DNA from: Nannobrachium achirus
Taxonomy: Eukaryota > Chordata > Actinopteri > Myctophiformes > Myctophidae
Reading direction: 5' to 3'
DNA length: 64,000 bases
Assembly: GCA_963921795.1 (NCBI GenBank)
Contig: OY997639.1
Coordinates: 53,974,553-54,038,552 of the forward strand
Shown: one piece after another, positions 63,843-64,000 of the stretch
How the letters are laid out: every line of letters begins with the position of its first letter
Numbering within the stretch: position 1 is the first letter of the stretch
Position numbers and translations under genes: made by a program
The notes under the pieces: model-generated
What the model was told of the DNA's origin: nothing
What the model saw: the letters and a program-made list of their open reading frames with translations, nothing else
The model's database searches: none

Positions 63843-64000
63843 CTACAGGTCAGAAACTAGACGCTCGTTACCATTTTCATTACAGTTTAATATTATTTAA
63901 CTCTTTTCTAAGAAACCAAATTTCGTCACGGAGTGAAAATATGTCTTTCGCTGGCAATTAGCTACCACACAATAATTGTAAGACAAAGGAAAGATAACGA

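Overview
This window looks like teleost fish nuclear DNA. Five host genes occur in the order rims2 - dcaf13 - slc25a32 - cthrc1 - fzd6. As I recall, this is the human 8q22.3 block (RIMS2-DCAF13-SLC25A32-CTHRC1-FZD6) read in reverse. All are spliced with GT-AG introns. Three are complete in coding sequence: dcaf13 (11 coding exons, 445 aa), slc25a32 (7 coding exons, 319 aa) and cthrc1 (4 coding exons, 230 aa). Two run off the window: rims2 (only the first coding exon; the rest lies left of base 1) and fzd6 (only the last five coding exons; the N-terminal part lies right of base 64000).

Layout: 1-7445 is the start of rims2 intron 1, packed with DNA-transposon derivatives. 7446-7639 is rims2 coding exon 1. 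7640-17200 is repeat-rich intergenic DNA with a long TACTG minisatellite, a tRNA-derived SINE and a fragment of a ribosomal protein S9 gene. 17220-32654 is dcaf13 (minus). 32655-35514 is the head-to-head interval to slc25a32, split by a 5'-truncated LINE. 35515-43987 is slc25a32 (plus), with a 3.3-kb inverted-repeat element in its third intron. 43988-47000 is its 3' flank. 47245-54980 is cthrc1 (minus). 55802-63842 is fzd6 (minus).

The genes do not form a pathway. DCAF13 is a nucleolar ribosome-biogenesis WD40 protein, SLC25A32 a mitochondrial inner-membrane folate/FAD carrier, CTHRC1 a secreted collagen-like glycoprotein tied to non-canonical Wnt signalling, FZD6 a Wnt/planar-polarity receptor, and RIMS2 a presynaptic active-zone scaffold. 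CTHRC1 and FZD6 are functionally linked neighbours, since CTHRC1 has been reported to stabilise Wnt-Frizzled/Ror2 complexes.

Most non-coding DNA is short non-autonomous DNA transposons: hAT-type elements with 8-bp target duplications, TTAA-flanked piggyBac-like elements, and foldback elements. Nested insertions can be resolved by eye. The most unusual signal is one short palindrome (stem around TAGCAGATCTACAAGCTCAC), present in about 30 places and shared by at least seven otherwise unrelated element families. Several copies show matching changes in both arms. No LTR or viral element was recognised.
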